Positions 21,839-34,220 of a stretch of 64,000 bases of DNA are shown one piece after another. The position numbers and the translations under genes were made by a program. The notes under the pieces were generated by a model, which was not told the DNA's origin, did no database searches, and worked only from the letters and a program-made list of their open reading frames with translations. Numbering within the stretch: position 1 is the first letter of the stretch; each line of letters opens with the position of its first letter. Origin of the DNA: Drechslerella dactyloides (lineage: Eukaryota; Ascomycota; Orbiliomycetes; Orbiliales; Orbiliaceae); NCBI GenBank assembly GCA_020064725.1, contig JAGTWJ010000011.1, positions 620,001-684,000 on the forward strand. The letters run 5' to 3'.

Positions 21839-24800
21839 GATGGCGAGGAAAGGCGGGCGGGCGGGGAGGACGGGTGTTGATGTTGGAGGGCCGGCTTATC
21901 GGGCAGGCGAAAATAGGACGGAGAGGTGTTATAGGAGCCGGCGCGGTTGGACGTCAGCGGGTCGAAGCTGATGTGTTGTGATGGCGATGGCTGCAGTCTG
22001 CCTGGCCCGCTGCGGCCGCTTCAAACGTCTGCAGATGTCTTTGAGTGTCGTAACGTTCGCTGGCGCTGCTGTCTGCCTGTCGCCACCATCAAACAGCAGT
22101 CAGCCAGTCGGTTCAGTCAGCAAGTCAGTCAGGCAGATCCGTACGTCGCTTCTCACTTGGGCAGCTGGAGGGAGAGGGCGCTATGGATCCAGGGCGGGAT
22201 CGGGTTGGCCCACAGCGGTGCCGAGTAGGAATGAAGCCGACGCACCCACGAGAGGGAGGGAGATACCCACATACACACACGAACGCACGCACGCATACAG
22301 CGAGGGGCCGGTTTCGCCAGGGCCACTTACTCGCCAGCAGACAAAAGGTACTTATTTATGGGCCAGGCGTAATTGGGAGCAGGTCCAGGCGCAAGTGCAG
22401 GCAAGGGCGCAGGGTGAAGAGTGCAGGTTGGGGGTGGAAAGCTCCGTGCTGGCGCTCTGCAGCGGGATATGGGACGAAGGGCGCGATCGAGGCCGAGACT
22501 AGACCTTGGATGTGAGAACGTGTGCCGTAGGGCAGCCGGCGGGCAGGCAAGGCAAGGCAAGGCAAGGCAGGCAGGGTGTCCCTAAAAGTCGCCAGCCGTT
22601 GGACCAGGAATAGGAGGATGCGAGCTAGATTAGTTAGGGCTGGCCAGCCTGGAATTCGGGATCGATCAATTAATGAACGAACGGGAGAAGAAGCAGGTAG
22701 TTACCAGGATCGGAGGGGCGGAGAGATATCTGCGAGGAATGGACGAGCGGGCCCCGCCGCGATCGAGGGTCTATTATTTATCGATCCGATAAGGAGAAAC
22801 CCCAGCCAGCGAGCAGAGAAGTAAAATGTCGCTCGTATAAATTTGAAGATAGCGGCGGGCGGGTCGGAGCGAGTGAGCGAGCGGGCAAGCTTGCCGGAAA
22901 GCGAAACGGCGCGATATGATCTTGATATGGATCGCGAAAGCCCGTCCGGTATCGATAGAATCGCGACTGAACTGACGACGGAGCAGAAGAAGAGCAAGTT
23001 GTCAGCACGACAATATTACATTACCCGCAGTCAAGACAGCAGTAGTATATAGCAACGCCCGATGAGATGACCAGATAGATGCTTAGATATTCAGATACCG
23101 CTGCCAGGACCGCATCCCGCTAGACTTCGAATGTCGGCGGGGGGCGATTGGCTTTGCACTTGCACTCGCGCTGGACACGCCAAAAAGCACAGGTGCAGCC
23201 GGCCCAGCAGAGTATCAGCAAGCGACGGGCCAGTCAGGTACGAGCACCAACGTCAAATCGGCACCGGCTCGAGCTCTAATATTAAACCAGATTGTGTCCC
23301 GCCGTGCAATTGTAATTTGGTATACAGAGCAATCGCGGCTACCAGGTTGGACTTACTGAGATATTAATTAGCTGTAAGCGTGGTGGCACTCGGACTGTCC
23401 TCCGTAATATCGATAATTGACGTAGGTTTTAGCTGCTTCAGGGTCACTATTATTATAGAAGAGCCCGTCCTTAAGGGCAACCTGCGGCGCATGAGCGAGG
23501 AGTCTATTATTATTCTCTTCGCAGTTAGTTTGATAATGCGGGTTCGGCAGGTTACTGGTTATTGCCGTGGTACTTACCAAAGTACCTTCTTTGACTTTTT
23601 GATGCTTAAATTGCATGCATCTGCAGGCTGCATAGCATACCTGGCAGCAGCCGGTCCAGGTGGCGTGTTACTAATGGTGATAAGGGCCCGTCCGTCAGGA
23701 GAAATTGCGGCGATGATGATGATGATGTCGGAAGGGAGAAGGGAAAGAGTGAGAAGGAGAGAAGGATTGTGCTTTGTTGTATATCGCGAATGGTGAAATG
23801 CGATAACCAGCGAGATGCCTGCTAACTGCACCCACCCAGCCGGCAGCCGGGGTCCTGCTGAATCGCCGCTGGACGACTCGTTCGTGGCGGGCTGGCCGGC
23901 GGGCGTGCCTGGGAGCCACTCGAAGGCCCCGTTGCCGGGCCAATGCTCTCTGCGTCGCAGGCGGCCTCGTTAAGCGCTGTCCTCGCTTTGGATCCTCACC
24001 ACAGCACTTCCTTCTTCTTACTATCTCCAGTCTCAGACCCTCTCAGACCCTCTCCGACGCCCCTCCCTCACCCACCCCCCCAGTCTCGGCCATGTCCTGC
24101 CTGGTCTTGTCCTCGAGCTCAGGCCCGCGCCGGGACAAACCTGCTTGTTCGTTGCGGAGGCGAGTGCCAACTCATCACGGTGGCTCTGCAAATGCCCCGA
24201 TTGGCCAATCGCCCGCCATCACGGCTGAGCCCTCGTCCAATCTGTGCGCTCCCTCGCAAGCCTGCTGATCTCAGCGTCGTTACACTACTGCAGTTCTGGT
24301 ATCCCAATGCATGAAGCAGCAGTGCACCCCATGGTCACGTTCTCCGGATGGCAATGCATGCACGGATGATTGTCTGCGAGAAATGCAGCTTGGTACCCCC
24401 ATCTACGGACGCCCCATCCATCCATCGCTTCCGTTAACACGGGAAACATGCACCTGTACGGTAGTGGCTCTTCGTGGACATACGACTCTGCCCAGTTACG
24501 TTCCTACTTGTCTGCGATCTGTGGTTTTTGGCGTGCAGGCCTGCAACGGCAAACTGCACCGATAACTGCAACTGCAGCAGACAACCTTCCTTCGCTTGCT
24601 CTCGCTCGCTCCGGACGGGCCTGCATGCAGCGCCTGTATTTGTTTTTATATTTAGCGGTCGTAGCCCTCTTGACACTCTTTGGTCGGGGCCACGGAAACC
24701 TTCAGGGTTTTAAAATATAAAAATGAAAGGAAAAGTAGGAAATCGAGAAGGCGAAGAGAAACCAAGTGCCACTGTCCCAGATTAAATAACGCACAGATAA

Positions 24801-25289
24801 CCGACTCGACAAAACATATATTCCACAGAGAACAGAAAATATCACGAAATAGACAGCGGCAGCGCGCATGTTTGCCGTCGCACGCTGATGCGGAAGGGAA
24901 GCGCAGCGGGAGAAAGAGCAAATATACTGTGTGCGGATAAACGGCAGAAAGCAAATTTCAATAAACACCGACCCTGAAGAGAAACCGGAGTTATACCGTC
25001 AAATAAACTTTGCAACGTGTCGAGAATGGAGAAAAGTCAAGATATTCAGCGGGAGAAGAGATCCCGTGAGTAAACAGCAAAACAGAGGGACGGGACGCAG
25101 CAAGGAGTAGAGTTCGCGTGGGACAGCACCAGAGTAATTGGTTCTTTCTGCTTCTCATCGATCGATAAGTGTACATGATTAGCCGATTATGATGGTGGTA
25201 TCAAGCCCCCAGAGCAGGGGACCTCCAGAAAAATAAATATTATCTCAAAGCCCCCCAAACCCCGAAAGCATAGATTGCTCGTTGGCCTT
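21839..25289. other. Gene-poor 3.4-kb interval
   Basis: The interval lies upstream of the 1689-aa gene and downstream of not3/5 (both minus). The open frames on both strands are short, overlap each other and lack domains or consistent splice sites. Low-complexity items include a GGCAA pentamer run at about 22547-22570, an ACGC/ACAC-rich stretch at about 22270-22300 and a GAT run at about 23711-23726. The first part probably contains a long promoter or leader. A non-coding transcript is possible but nothing shows it directly. Confidence 0.4.
22547..22575. repeat. (GGCAA)n short tandem repeat
   Basis: Four consecutive GGCAA units flanked by GGCAGG variants, in the upstream region of the 1689-aa gene. 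Confidence 0.85.
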
Positions 25290-27464
25290 TTATGTGGATA
25301 GATCGTCCTCCAAGAACTTGTACGCAAACTTGAACTCCGACTTGCGTCGGTTCATCCACGTGCTCTCGTAATCGAAGAAGCGATATGTCCCCTGCTCGAA
25401 TTCTTCGTTGATGACCTTGGGCTCTTCGTGCCGCTGAAACCATGTTTGGTACTGCTTATGAAACCGCCAGCTGAGCTGCTTAAGCCGTTGTGCTGCCAGG
25501 TACTGCTGGTACGTGCCCTGTCGATAATAGAAGATGTAGAATAGCGTGTCCGTGTCCACCTTTCCAAAGAAGCTCGGCTCCTCTAATAGGCCCAGCGGCT
25601 CCTGGGGGTAGTGTGCCGGTGTCTTGTAGGGCGTGTGAGGCTTGTACCGCTTCGGCCTTTCCGCATCCTGTGCGACAGGCAGGGTTGCAGCCGACGCGGC
25701 CAGCAGTCTCAGCGCCTGGGGACTTGTCGGGTCGTGCTTTCGTGCCTTTACCGCCTCGAAAGACGCGATCAGGTCCTGCAGCCCCGGAGGCAACTTGAAC
25801 TTTGGATCCGCGCCGTTCGTCATCCGAGGAGACGCATTCCTCGACGGCATCTTCTGTGACGGCTTGGATGGACGTGTCTCGTAAGAGGTAGAGAAGAGGG
25901 AATTCGGGTTGTCGTCCTCCAGCTCCGGGGCATCTGTCTTCGTATCCGTCTCTAACGGTGCCTCTTCCTGCTGGGCGGCTTGCGAGCTTGACTGCTGTGC
26001 TGAAGACTGAGATGACGCCTCCCTCTGCATGCTGGACACTGATACTGGAGCCGCATGTGTGCTAGACGGTGTCTGGGCGGCCGAGCTCTGTGTTGCAGCA
26101 CTAACTTTGTCCAGTTGGGGTGTCGGTGGTATCGAAACGGGCACCGAATCCGGCGGTGTCGCTGAATTCTCCTGTATTGTTTCCACGGCTACAGCCTTCG
26201 AAGGTTTGGGTGAAGGTTTGGCCTTTGACGATACAGCAGTTGCCGCCAGGACAGCTGGTGCTACCGGGGGTGTTGATGCAGCTGCATTCGCAGCATGACC
26301 TGGCGGAGGGGGTAACGGCGCGATCCCCACGTTCTTATCCGCAGCAGCAGCCGCAGCAGCCGCGGACGCGTACTTGAGGGGTTCTCCAGCCGGGCGGGCG
26401 GGCGGCGGGGCCGGCTTCATCGCGGTTCCGTTCGACAGATTCGCGGTATGCATCGTAGCTAGCGTCGGTAACGGGGATTTCAGCTGCGTAGAAGGTCGGC
26501 GGGTACCGGAGGACGTCGAGTGATTATCGGGTTTCTTTTCGGGGGGATCATCGTGTATCGATTGGGTATCCTGCGACGATAATCTATCGTTGTCCAAGCC
26601 CACGTTGTACAGGTCCTCCTCCTCGTCCAGATTTAGGTTGTCATAGACGGTGTCATCTTCCGTAAAGTCCTGATCCGAATTGCATTCCACGTAGTACTTG
26701 ATGTCGTCCTTGATTTCTGATATCTGCTCGGGTTCCAGTCCTCCGTTCTCCACCAGTCGTAATATCAGTTCCAGCTTGCTCTGATGCCATTTGTGCCGCT
26801 CGACCGACCGCTCCACGTTCGAAAGCCGCTCCGCCTTCGCAATGTCCTTCCGGCCCTTCTTCAGCGTTAGCTGTATCCCCTCCATCTCGGCCTCGAATGT
26901 CTCGATTTGGCGTTCCAGCTCTTCCACCATGTTGGATAAGAAACCGCATATTTCGACCTTTTCCTTTTCTTTCGGATCCAGTTTCGCGGCGGCCGACAGC
27001 CCCTCTTTGCTGTAGGCTTTCGTTTTCATTTCTTTCTCGACGGCTTTGAATTTCTCCATTTGCTATGGCAAAAACGACAGACGACGCAAGAAAAACGCAC
27101 GAATGTATGTCAGCATTCACCCCGGATCATTGCCCCGCCGCGAGGAGTCGTATGTGACGAAGAGGGGGTGGGTAGGGCTCCGGATGGCACTAAATCCTCC
27201 GAAACGCACCGTCTCTATCAGCTTCCGCTGTTCCAGCAGAGGCTTCTTGTCCTTGATCTCGTTGCTCGCAGCCCACGACTTGATCTGGTCCCGATGCCGC
27301 TGCAGCTTCTTGATCTCGCGTTTGAGGGCATCTTCTAGCTTCTCCTTCTGCGACGGATTCGTCGTCTGTTGTAGCTTGTCGTAGGTGCCCTCGAACGCCG
27401 ATATGCCTTCCGCTACCCGTTTAAAACAACGGTCTACTTCTTGCTGTAACTTCCGCTGCGCCAT
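25290..27464 (-). CDS. not3/NOT5: CCR4-NOT complex subunit Not3/Not5
   Basis: Exons complement(join(25290..27062,27210..27464)), 675 aa. CCR4-NOT removes poly(A) tails and controls mRNA decay and translation; Not3/5 binds Not1/Not2. The N-terminal domain (residues 1-235) starts with QRKLQQEVDRCFKRVAEG and reads IKKLQRHRDQIKSW then, across the junction, RKLIETQMEKFKAVEKEMK and KAYSKEGL, with coiled-coil character. A Ser/Pro/Ala-rich linker spans residues 240-520. The C-terminal NOT box holds SFFGKVDTDTLFYIFYYRQGTYQQYLAA, then WFQRHEEPKVINEEFEQGTY and FDYE, ending at FLEDDLST. One 147-nt intron, the longest coding intron in the window, lies after codon 85. The linker has Gln and Ala runs (positions about 26340-26375) and is less conserved in the family. 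Confidence 0.95.
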
Positions 27465-30400
27465 GACTGCCGGAGTTTGTTGTCGACCGGATGGTGCCCG
27501 CGTCGCTCGATGCGTCTGAGTATGGTTTTTCGGGGGAGGTGAGAGGAGGTCGTATCCAGGGGTGATGTTCCTGGAGGGGGTGTTTCCAAGGGATGAGGAG
27601 GAAGGCTAGAAGGATGTTGTTGTTGTTCAAGATTTGATCGGGATGCTGCCAAAGTGTTGGTCGTGGTGGGTGAGAGAGCGAACGAGGAGTGTGGAGGTGT
27701 CCTGAACTTCGTTCGCTCGGTCGGCGGTCGCAGGCAAAGGTTCAACCAATCTACCAGCGCAGGCCCGGCACCATTAAAACAAAAAGGACGCCCCGGAGCA
27801 TTAATTAAACTTCAGCTCACCCACGCCGGACAGGAAGGAGACGGACGAGGACACGAGCATGTGGAGTGATTCGATCGCTCGGCCCAGCTCTGAAGCAACG
27901 ATCGATCAATTCGGATTCCGAACGGACGGTATCAAAGGCCACTACGTCTATCTTAAGTAACGTAGAATTCCTTCCCATGGACCATGCCACACCGAGGCAG
28001 GCCTCGTTATATCACATTTCCCACAGCGCCAGGCAGAGCTGGCCAACGGAGAATGTTCCCAACAGGGCCGCGGCTTAGACGCATCAGACAGCAGGTTTAG
28101 TTGGTTTACATAAGGATTAGACATCCCGCTAGTCATGGAAGCGGTAATCTACGCAGCCCGAGTAAGATGCTTTCCGGTCCAAAACAAGAAGACGGTCTAA
28201 CATGATGAAAACATGCGAGCTTCAGAATCAACCCCAACAGCCATAGGTGGTCCTAAAGTTGGCCCTGAGCCGAAATGGATGGCTGGACCGCTCGCCGCGC
28301 CGACTCTCGGAGATCTGATATCATATACCATCCAGTCGTGATCGACCAGGGAGAATAGTGGCTGCAGCGCGCCATAACGTCCGTCTACAGATGCATGTCA
28401 TGGTAGCACGAACATCGGTTTCGACGTCTCCGAAACCGGGGTAGGACCAGCCCAGTAGCGTAGCTCGAGACGGCAATCGTGTTGAACACGGCCACACGAT
28501 ACCTTGTCTACGATTATATATGCCGCCTGCCGCTGTCATCTCGGCGACATTAAGCAGAACAGTCGGACATGGATAATGCAGTACATTTCCATCGCGAACC
28601 GCCAATTCCATCTACATCGATGGAATAGCGATGGTCCTTCATAATCTGCGGATATCATGCAGCCATCTTGAAGCCTCACCCGTATCGAACCGGAGAACGC
28701 GTCATGGGTTTTATTTGATCTTGGCCACCGCTTTCTCTTCAAAAGTTCATATTACCTTCTTCAGATGATATTTGGAGGGTCGTCATCTCGCAACTGGAAT
28801 GGTTCCAGCAACCTGTCAAGATCCCGTCCAGCCGATTATCCCGTCGGGAGTCGGGCACTATCAGCATCATGGGACATCCAAAAAAATCGCCTGTCGAACA
28901 TTTCGTACGGATATTCAATTCTTTTCAAAAAGAATAGTCATGGGCCCATGCTGATGAAATTGCTGCTATCGGCCTTATCGTCCGAAAAGTTGCTCGTTCA
29001 CCTTCGGAATTATAAAAATTGACGGGAGACCGTGGCCACCTTCTCTTTCCATGGGGTAGCTTAAGAGGCCCCTGGCAACCCGTCGACACTCCCCGTCAAC
29101 CGCCCATGTTATCAATGACTATGGGTCGCATCCATTGCCAAAAGAAAACGATAATCGCGGTACATGACGTAGTTTATTTAATTTGTAAGTTTTATGACGG
29201 CAATATCTCGCTTTCCGAAGTTGTCGCCTAGGTGCCTTCTGAAGATGGTAGAACAAAGCGAGATGCTTTGAACATCTATTTTACCAATGCTGAGAACTCC
29301 ATTTATGTATAGCCTTCCTCTTCGAGCCTTTTCGGTATCACCACGCGCACGATCAGCCTTCACCATTATCGGAGTCCCCAGGTAAGCAGACGTCAGTTTA
29401 CAGTGCTGAGGAGGCAATCATATCCAAGCACAATTGCAATGTGGATCTGAATCCTATAACGTATTCCACAAGCGAGCGGACCACACAAGCGAGCGGACCA
29501 CCCCATATAAACCAACACCCTACCAAAACACTTTTTATTGATAACTTAATCAATAATTAATTTAAAATTAGAATAAAATTAATCTTGTTTATATGAACTA
29601 TTACAAATCTAAAAATATTTTTTTAAATTTTTTTATATTAAATTAAAGAAATATACAAGGGGGGTGGTCCGGTCGCTTGTCTGGTCCAGTCGCTTATTGT
29701 TGACGTTATCAAAGTTTCTTGGAACGCAGTGCACGGGATGTTGCGCAATGGCGCGACCGTTTTCGAACAATTCCGGTGTATTGCCTTGCAATCGATTGAT
29801 TAATTATTTGATCTGCCCGGCCTCACAGTATTGTTTCTGTGGATGTCGCAGCCGCCTGTCGAGAGGCTATCGTATCTGCCATTCAAGAGACAGTTGCATC
29901 ATTGTAGCATAACTGGATCTGCCAACATGCGATATCCCACGGCCAACGTGCGCGCAGCTGTGCGTTATCGATTGTTGGCTCTCACAATGAACCAGCGCGT
30001 AATTGCACTGTCTAAACAGTGAACCTGACTCTCTTGCTTCATACAGAACGACTGTAACATCTCAATACAAAATGTTGGTAACCTTTCGATAGGTCGATGG
30101 CGCTGCTTGACCCGCCATCCCAATATCCAGCAAGATCGGCACCTAAGCTACGTACAGCAGACTGGACCCAAGCCATTCAAATTCCGGGCTCCGTCAACAG
30201 GACGCATGAGTCTGGTCACGCGAGGCAACAATCTACGACCCGTCCAACTAGACTCAAATTTCTCACTGATTTATATTGATTTTGTGCTTCAGTTTCAATG
30301 CATTAATGTTTTATTGATGACGTTGTGCGAAGTATCGTCTCAGAATCACTCTGTCCGCGGTGTGTAAATTTTAATTGAGGATGACTCGGATCCGGACTTA

Positions 30401-30672
30401 CCAACTTTGTAACTTCTCTCTCCAACCACCAGCAGAGTGGATCCACGGATCCACCTTCAATATCCCACAGCACTGCCCACCACCGTCCGAGTCGCCCGGC
30501 CGTTCACGGAAGCCTACGCAAGAAGCAAAGAAAGTAATCTGAGTACCTACCGCAGCCGAGACTCGCAATCAAAATGAAAGGTATCAGCACCAAAATAGCC
30601 GAGCATGAAAATAAGGCGTTTATCAGCTGTCAGGTCCCTAGCTAACGTAGAGTATCGTCACGATCCCGCGCG
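27465..30672. other. Gene-poor 3.2-kb interval with a MITE-like element
   Basis: This lies between divergent not3/5 (minus) and the deacylase gene (plus). Neither strand has a frame above 100 codons. The main structure is the AT-rich inverted-repeat element at 29456-29709, annotated separately. The rest shows ordinary composition, with no recognisable transposon relic. Confidence 0.45.
29456..29709. mobile_element. MITE-like element with tandem-unit inverted ends
   Basis: The ends form an imperfect inverted repeat of about 45-50 bp. Each end begins ATAACGT (29456-29462; complement at 29703-29709) and then contains two tandem 17-bp units related to ACAAGCGAGCGGACCAC: perfect copies at 29468-29484 and 29485-29501 on the left, diverged copies at 29665-29698 on the right. 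Between them lies about 150 bp of very AT-rich DNA, from about 29528 to 29655. There is no ORF, which fits a non-autonomous element. I see no clear target-site duplication, so the superfamily cannot be assigned; old insertion or another kind of palindrome remain possible. Confidence 0.6.
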
Positions 30673-31670
30673 ATGAAAGCCATCGTCCAAAGAGTGTTGT
30701 CGGCATCGGTCACAGTGGAATCAGAGTTGATCTCATCAATATCGAAGGGGATCCTGGTCTTCGCGGCTGGTATGAAGCGTCGGTAGACGGTGTGCGGAGT
30801 CCATCGTCCCCCATTGATATGGGCTCATCAAACTGATATGGCTTGACCGATGCTTGCTTCCTGTTAGTTGGGCCGGATGATGATGAATCCGATGCCGTAA
30901 ATATGGCCGGCAAGGTCCTCAAAATGAGGTTTTGGGACGACGAGGAAGGCGGAAAGGTAGCATGCCGGCCGAAATTGGTACCCGTCTTATACCGCAATAT
31001 GCTCACGATGATGTCGGTTTTGCGTTCAGTGGAAGAAAAACGTCGTTGACATTGGTGGAGAGATCCTTTGTGGTACGCATGCTTGAGATCCAGATATCAC
31101 TCGATTCTTATACGATTGTCCCGAATAGCCGCTGATGCTCTGGACAGTGTCGCAGTTCACTCTCCTGGCGAATACAAAGAAGGGAAGCAAGGTATGCGGC
31201 TTTCGGACTTACGAATTTCCGGTATCCGTCGACGCGCCATCATTAACGAAATAACCGCGCAGCCCGACTTCCATGGTGCAATGGAGCCTGAGAAGGCAAG
31301 GGCTTTATATGAAACATTCTTCAAAAGAGTCCAGCAGGACTATCAGCCCGAGAAGGTCAAAGATGGGGTCTTCCAGGCGATGATGCAAGTATGTTGGCTT
31401 TTGCTTTCGTATTGCGCAGCCACAACGACGATACTGATGCCAATCTGAATATCTTACAGGTCGCTCTTGTGAACGATGGACCGGTACGTCTCATCCAGTC
31501 CCATATCGATGTTATATCGCCGATATGTTAAGCTAACATCATCACAGGTCACACTCGAGCTAAACACACCGGAGAAGAAGCCCAGGCTGCAAAAGATAGT
31601 GGATAAGAAAGCCAAAATAAAGGGAACAGAAACACCAGGCTCAAGTTCCCAGGCCTCGGAAGCGATGTGA
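30673..31670 (+). CDS. DTD1: D-aminoacyl-tRNA deacylase (DTD1 family)
   Basis: Seven exons: 30673..30769, 30868..30956, 31030..31072, 31147..31190, 31263..31388, 31460..31483, 31548..31670; 181 aa. DTD hydrolyses D-amino acids (and glycine on tRNA-Ala) from mischarged tRNA. The start gives MKAIVQRVLSASVTVE, the family hallmark; the rest includes the conserved SQFTL (interrupted before V by an intron), KPDFHxAM-like PDFHGAMEP and the Gly-cisPro motif NDGPVTLEL, which is split by a 24-nt exon. All six introns are 64-98 nt and keep frame. The C-terminus after LELNTPEKK is a Lys/Ser-rich extension. An earlier ATG at 30574 is out of this frame and not used. Confidence 0.94.
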
Positions 31671-32244
31671 CGGACTTAGGCCACAAGATCCAAGCGTATA
31701 AATGCCGATCCGAGCGCCGTAAACACTAGTTCTGCACTATCTCGTCGCGATATCGCGTCGGCCTCAACTTTCCGACCCATGGGCCCATCGGCGTTAGATA
31801 ACGTACAAAATACACACCCATTAGACGTGTAGCTCCCCATTCAAGTTAGACCATTGGGTGCGAGAGACACTCTCTTCCCCGCTCGTGGCAATGTATCCGA
31901 ATTCTCGGGAACGACGCAGGTACCGATCGATATATGCTTGCTGGTGCTGTGCTTTGTCCGTGCGTGGGATGCGCATGCAATGAGTTGCCCCACCACGAGT
32001 TTTCTTTGGCGGGGTTGCGGGCAGTTCCGACAGCGCTGTGTGACCGACCACGCGTGGTTCCAGAACGTTCCCGCACGCGGACCGTGAAATTCCCCAGCCT
32101 CTTGATCCTCGAAATCTTCTAGCTTTCTCCAAAATCCATCTTTCAACCTTAAACTCAGTACTCTACGCACCTCATCTCGATATCATCCTGTGAATTGGCA
32201 CCGGCGACGCTATACACAAGACGCAAATCGGAGAACCCCACATC
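31671..32244. other. cpr6 promoter region
   Basis: A 570-bp spacer between two genes on the plus strand. It contains the heat-shock element at 32058-32070, annotated separately. Short open frames on both strands here resemble no protein. Confidence 0.5.
32058..32070. promoter_or_regulatory. Perfect heat-shock element upstream of cpr6
   Basis: TTCCAGAACGTTC has the nTTCnnGAAnnTTCn arrangement bound by trimeric Hsf1. It sits 175 bp before the cpr6 start codon. Cpr6 is an Hsp90 co-chaperone, a known class of heat-shock targets, so the context supports function. Confidence 0.7.
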
Positions 32245-33729
32245 ATGGCCGAAACCACAACTAGTAAGCAGCTGCGCCCAATGAGGCTCCAGCGATAGGA
32301 CGACTAGTTAACGTTGATCGTCTATAGAGCGCCCGAGAGTCTTCTTCGATATCTCGATTGGAGACCGACGTCCTGAGCGGGTCACCTTCGAGCTCGTAAG
32401 TATACGCCCCGAGGTATTAAGCTGCGGCCATTCTGCTAACCGTGGCCTTATCTTGGCATCCAGTATTCGGATAGTAGGTTCACACACCATTGGGGCCCTA
32501 TGGTTACACCGAAACTAAATCGTCGCGATAGTTGTCCCCAAGACTGCGGAAAACTTCCGAGCGCTATGTACTGGCGAGAAAGGTGACGGTGCCTCCGGCA
32601 AGCCGCTCCACTATAAAGGTCCGCCCTCGATACCACCCGAATGGCTGAATGCGCCCGCTTATCCAAATACTCCCAGGCTCGATCTTCCACCGAATCATCA
32701 AGAAGTTCATGTGTCAAGGTGGTGATTTTACGGCTGGGAACGGCACCGGAGGAGAGTCGATCTATGGAGAAAAGTTCGAGGATGAGGGTTTCCAGATGAA
32801 GCACGAGAGACCTTTCTTGCTCTCCATGGCCAACGCCGGGCCAAACACAAACGGCTCGCAATTCTTCATTACTACGGTCCCTACGCCGCATCTAGGTGAG
32901 TCTTTCATCCCCAAGTAGCTCGCTAGCACATCTAACTGTGGGTGAAATTGATAGACGACAAGCACGTTGTCTTTGGGCACGTCATCAGCGGCAAGAGTGT
33001 TGTTCGCAAGATGGAGGAAACAAAGACAGATACCCAAGATCGACCCGGGAGGCCCATCGTTATTCAAGGTGAACATCCAATCTCAAGGTTTGTTTCGACG
33101 AAAACGGTTCTAACAAGATGACTGGCGCAGACTGCGGTGAACTTCCTCCCGGCGATTCGGGCGTCATCGAGAAAGGCGACGATGGAACCGGTGACAAATA
33201 CGAGGATTTCCCCGAGGATGCTGGCAAGGAGCTTGATGTCGAAGCCTCACTCAATATTGCGACGGAGATCAAGGAGATTGGGAATAAGGTCTTCAAAGCC
33301 GGCGATATCGACATGGGTATCGAAAAGTACCAAAAGGCACTAAGGTACATCCGCGACTACGCCAGCATGAATGAGGAGGATGGGACCCCCGAGCAGATCA
33401 AAGCCATGAATGCGCTCCGCTTCACCTTGCATTCGAATTCAGCACTGCTCCAGATCAAACAGAAAGCGTTCAAGGATGCCGAAGAATCTGCTTCGAGAGC
33501 CCTAAGTGTCAACGGCATCGGCGATGCGGAGAAAGGGAAGGGATATTATAGACGGGCAATGGCGAAGCAGGGAGCCAAGAACGAACCGGGTGCACTGGAG
33601 GACCTGGAGGAAGCGATCAAGTATGCCCCGAACGATGGCGCCATCAAGCAGGAGCTCGACAAGATCAAGAAACTCCAGGCTGCTCGTGATCAGAAAGAGA
33701 GAAACGCGTATAAGAACATGTTCAAATAG
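32245..33729 (+). CDS. CPR6: Cyclophilin 40 (Hsp90 co-chaperone peptidyl-prolyl isomerase)
   Basis: Seven exons: 32245..32263, 32328..32395, 32464..32473, 32532..32618, 32677..32895, 32955..33068, 33131..33729; 371 aa, the usual length. The PPIase domain (about residues 7-172) has RVFFDISIG, FHRIIKKFMCQGGDFT, NGSQFFITT and HVVFGHV. The residue preceding LDDKH is His rather than the Trp of cyclophilin A, as in other cyclophilin 40s with low cyclosporin affinity. Residues 205-371 hold three TPR repeats for binding the Hsp90 tail (for example IGNKVFKAGDIDMGIEKYQKAL, KGYYRRAMAK). Exon 3 is only 10 nt and encodes YSD plus one base; exon 4's donor is the unusual GTCCGC. A heat-shock element lies upstream. 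Confidence 0.96.
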
Positions 33730-34220
33730 ACAATTTTACGTGCGGACGAGCCCTGTAGCTATCTAGGGATCTAGGGGAGTTGTCAACCTTTCGGCAAAGA
33801 CAATTCCTAGTTGGGGTTTAATTATGCTACGCTGTCGCAGTGAGATGCGGCTGTTGAGAGATAATTATTCATGACCTTGACGGTGATAAGAACTTGATAA
33901 AACCAATCCTCAGTCCTAAGACTGCCCCATATTTCCCAAGTAGACTTCTTCGTTGTTGCTGTAGAATATTGCTGTAGAATAGTACTCTTGAGTCGCAGAG
34001 TATATCAGCTCCATATGATTTCGACCCACGATCTCTGGCCATAGATCCGAGTCTTAGTATGATTAGAGTTGCAGATTGTTCCTGGAAAAGCGTTGTGTGG
34101 TAATATAACTACACAACATCGCATGCCGCTGATTGACGTCGCGTGCTCTCGAGCTCTCTAGATCTCTCTAGGATCCAAACTTCCAGCTTTGCGCTGGTCA
34201 CCGTTGTTCTCAACAGCAAG
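33730..34220. other. Intergenic spacer cpr6 to tfb5
   Basis: About 490 bp containing the cpr6 3' region and the tfb5 promoter. There is a small repeated TGTAGAAT motif at about 33960-33978. No gene was recognised. Confidence 0.45.
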
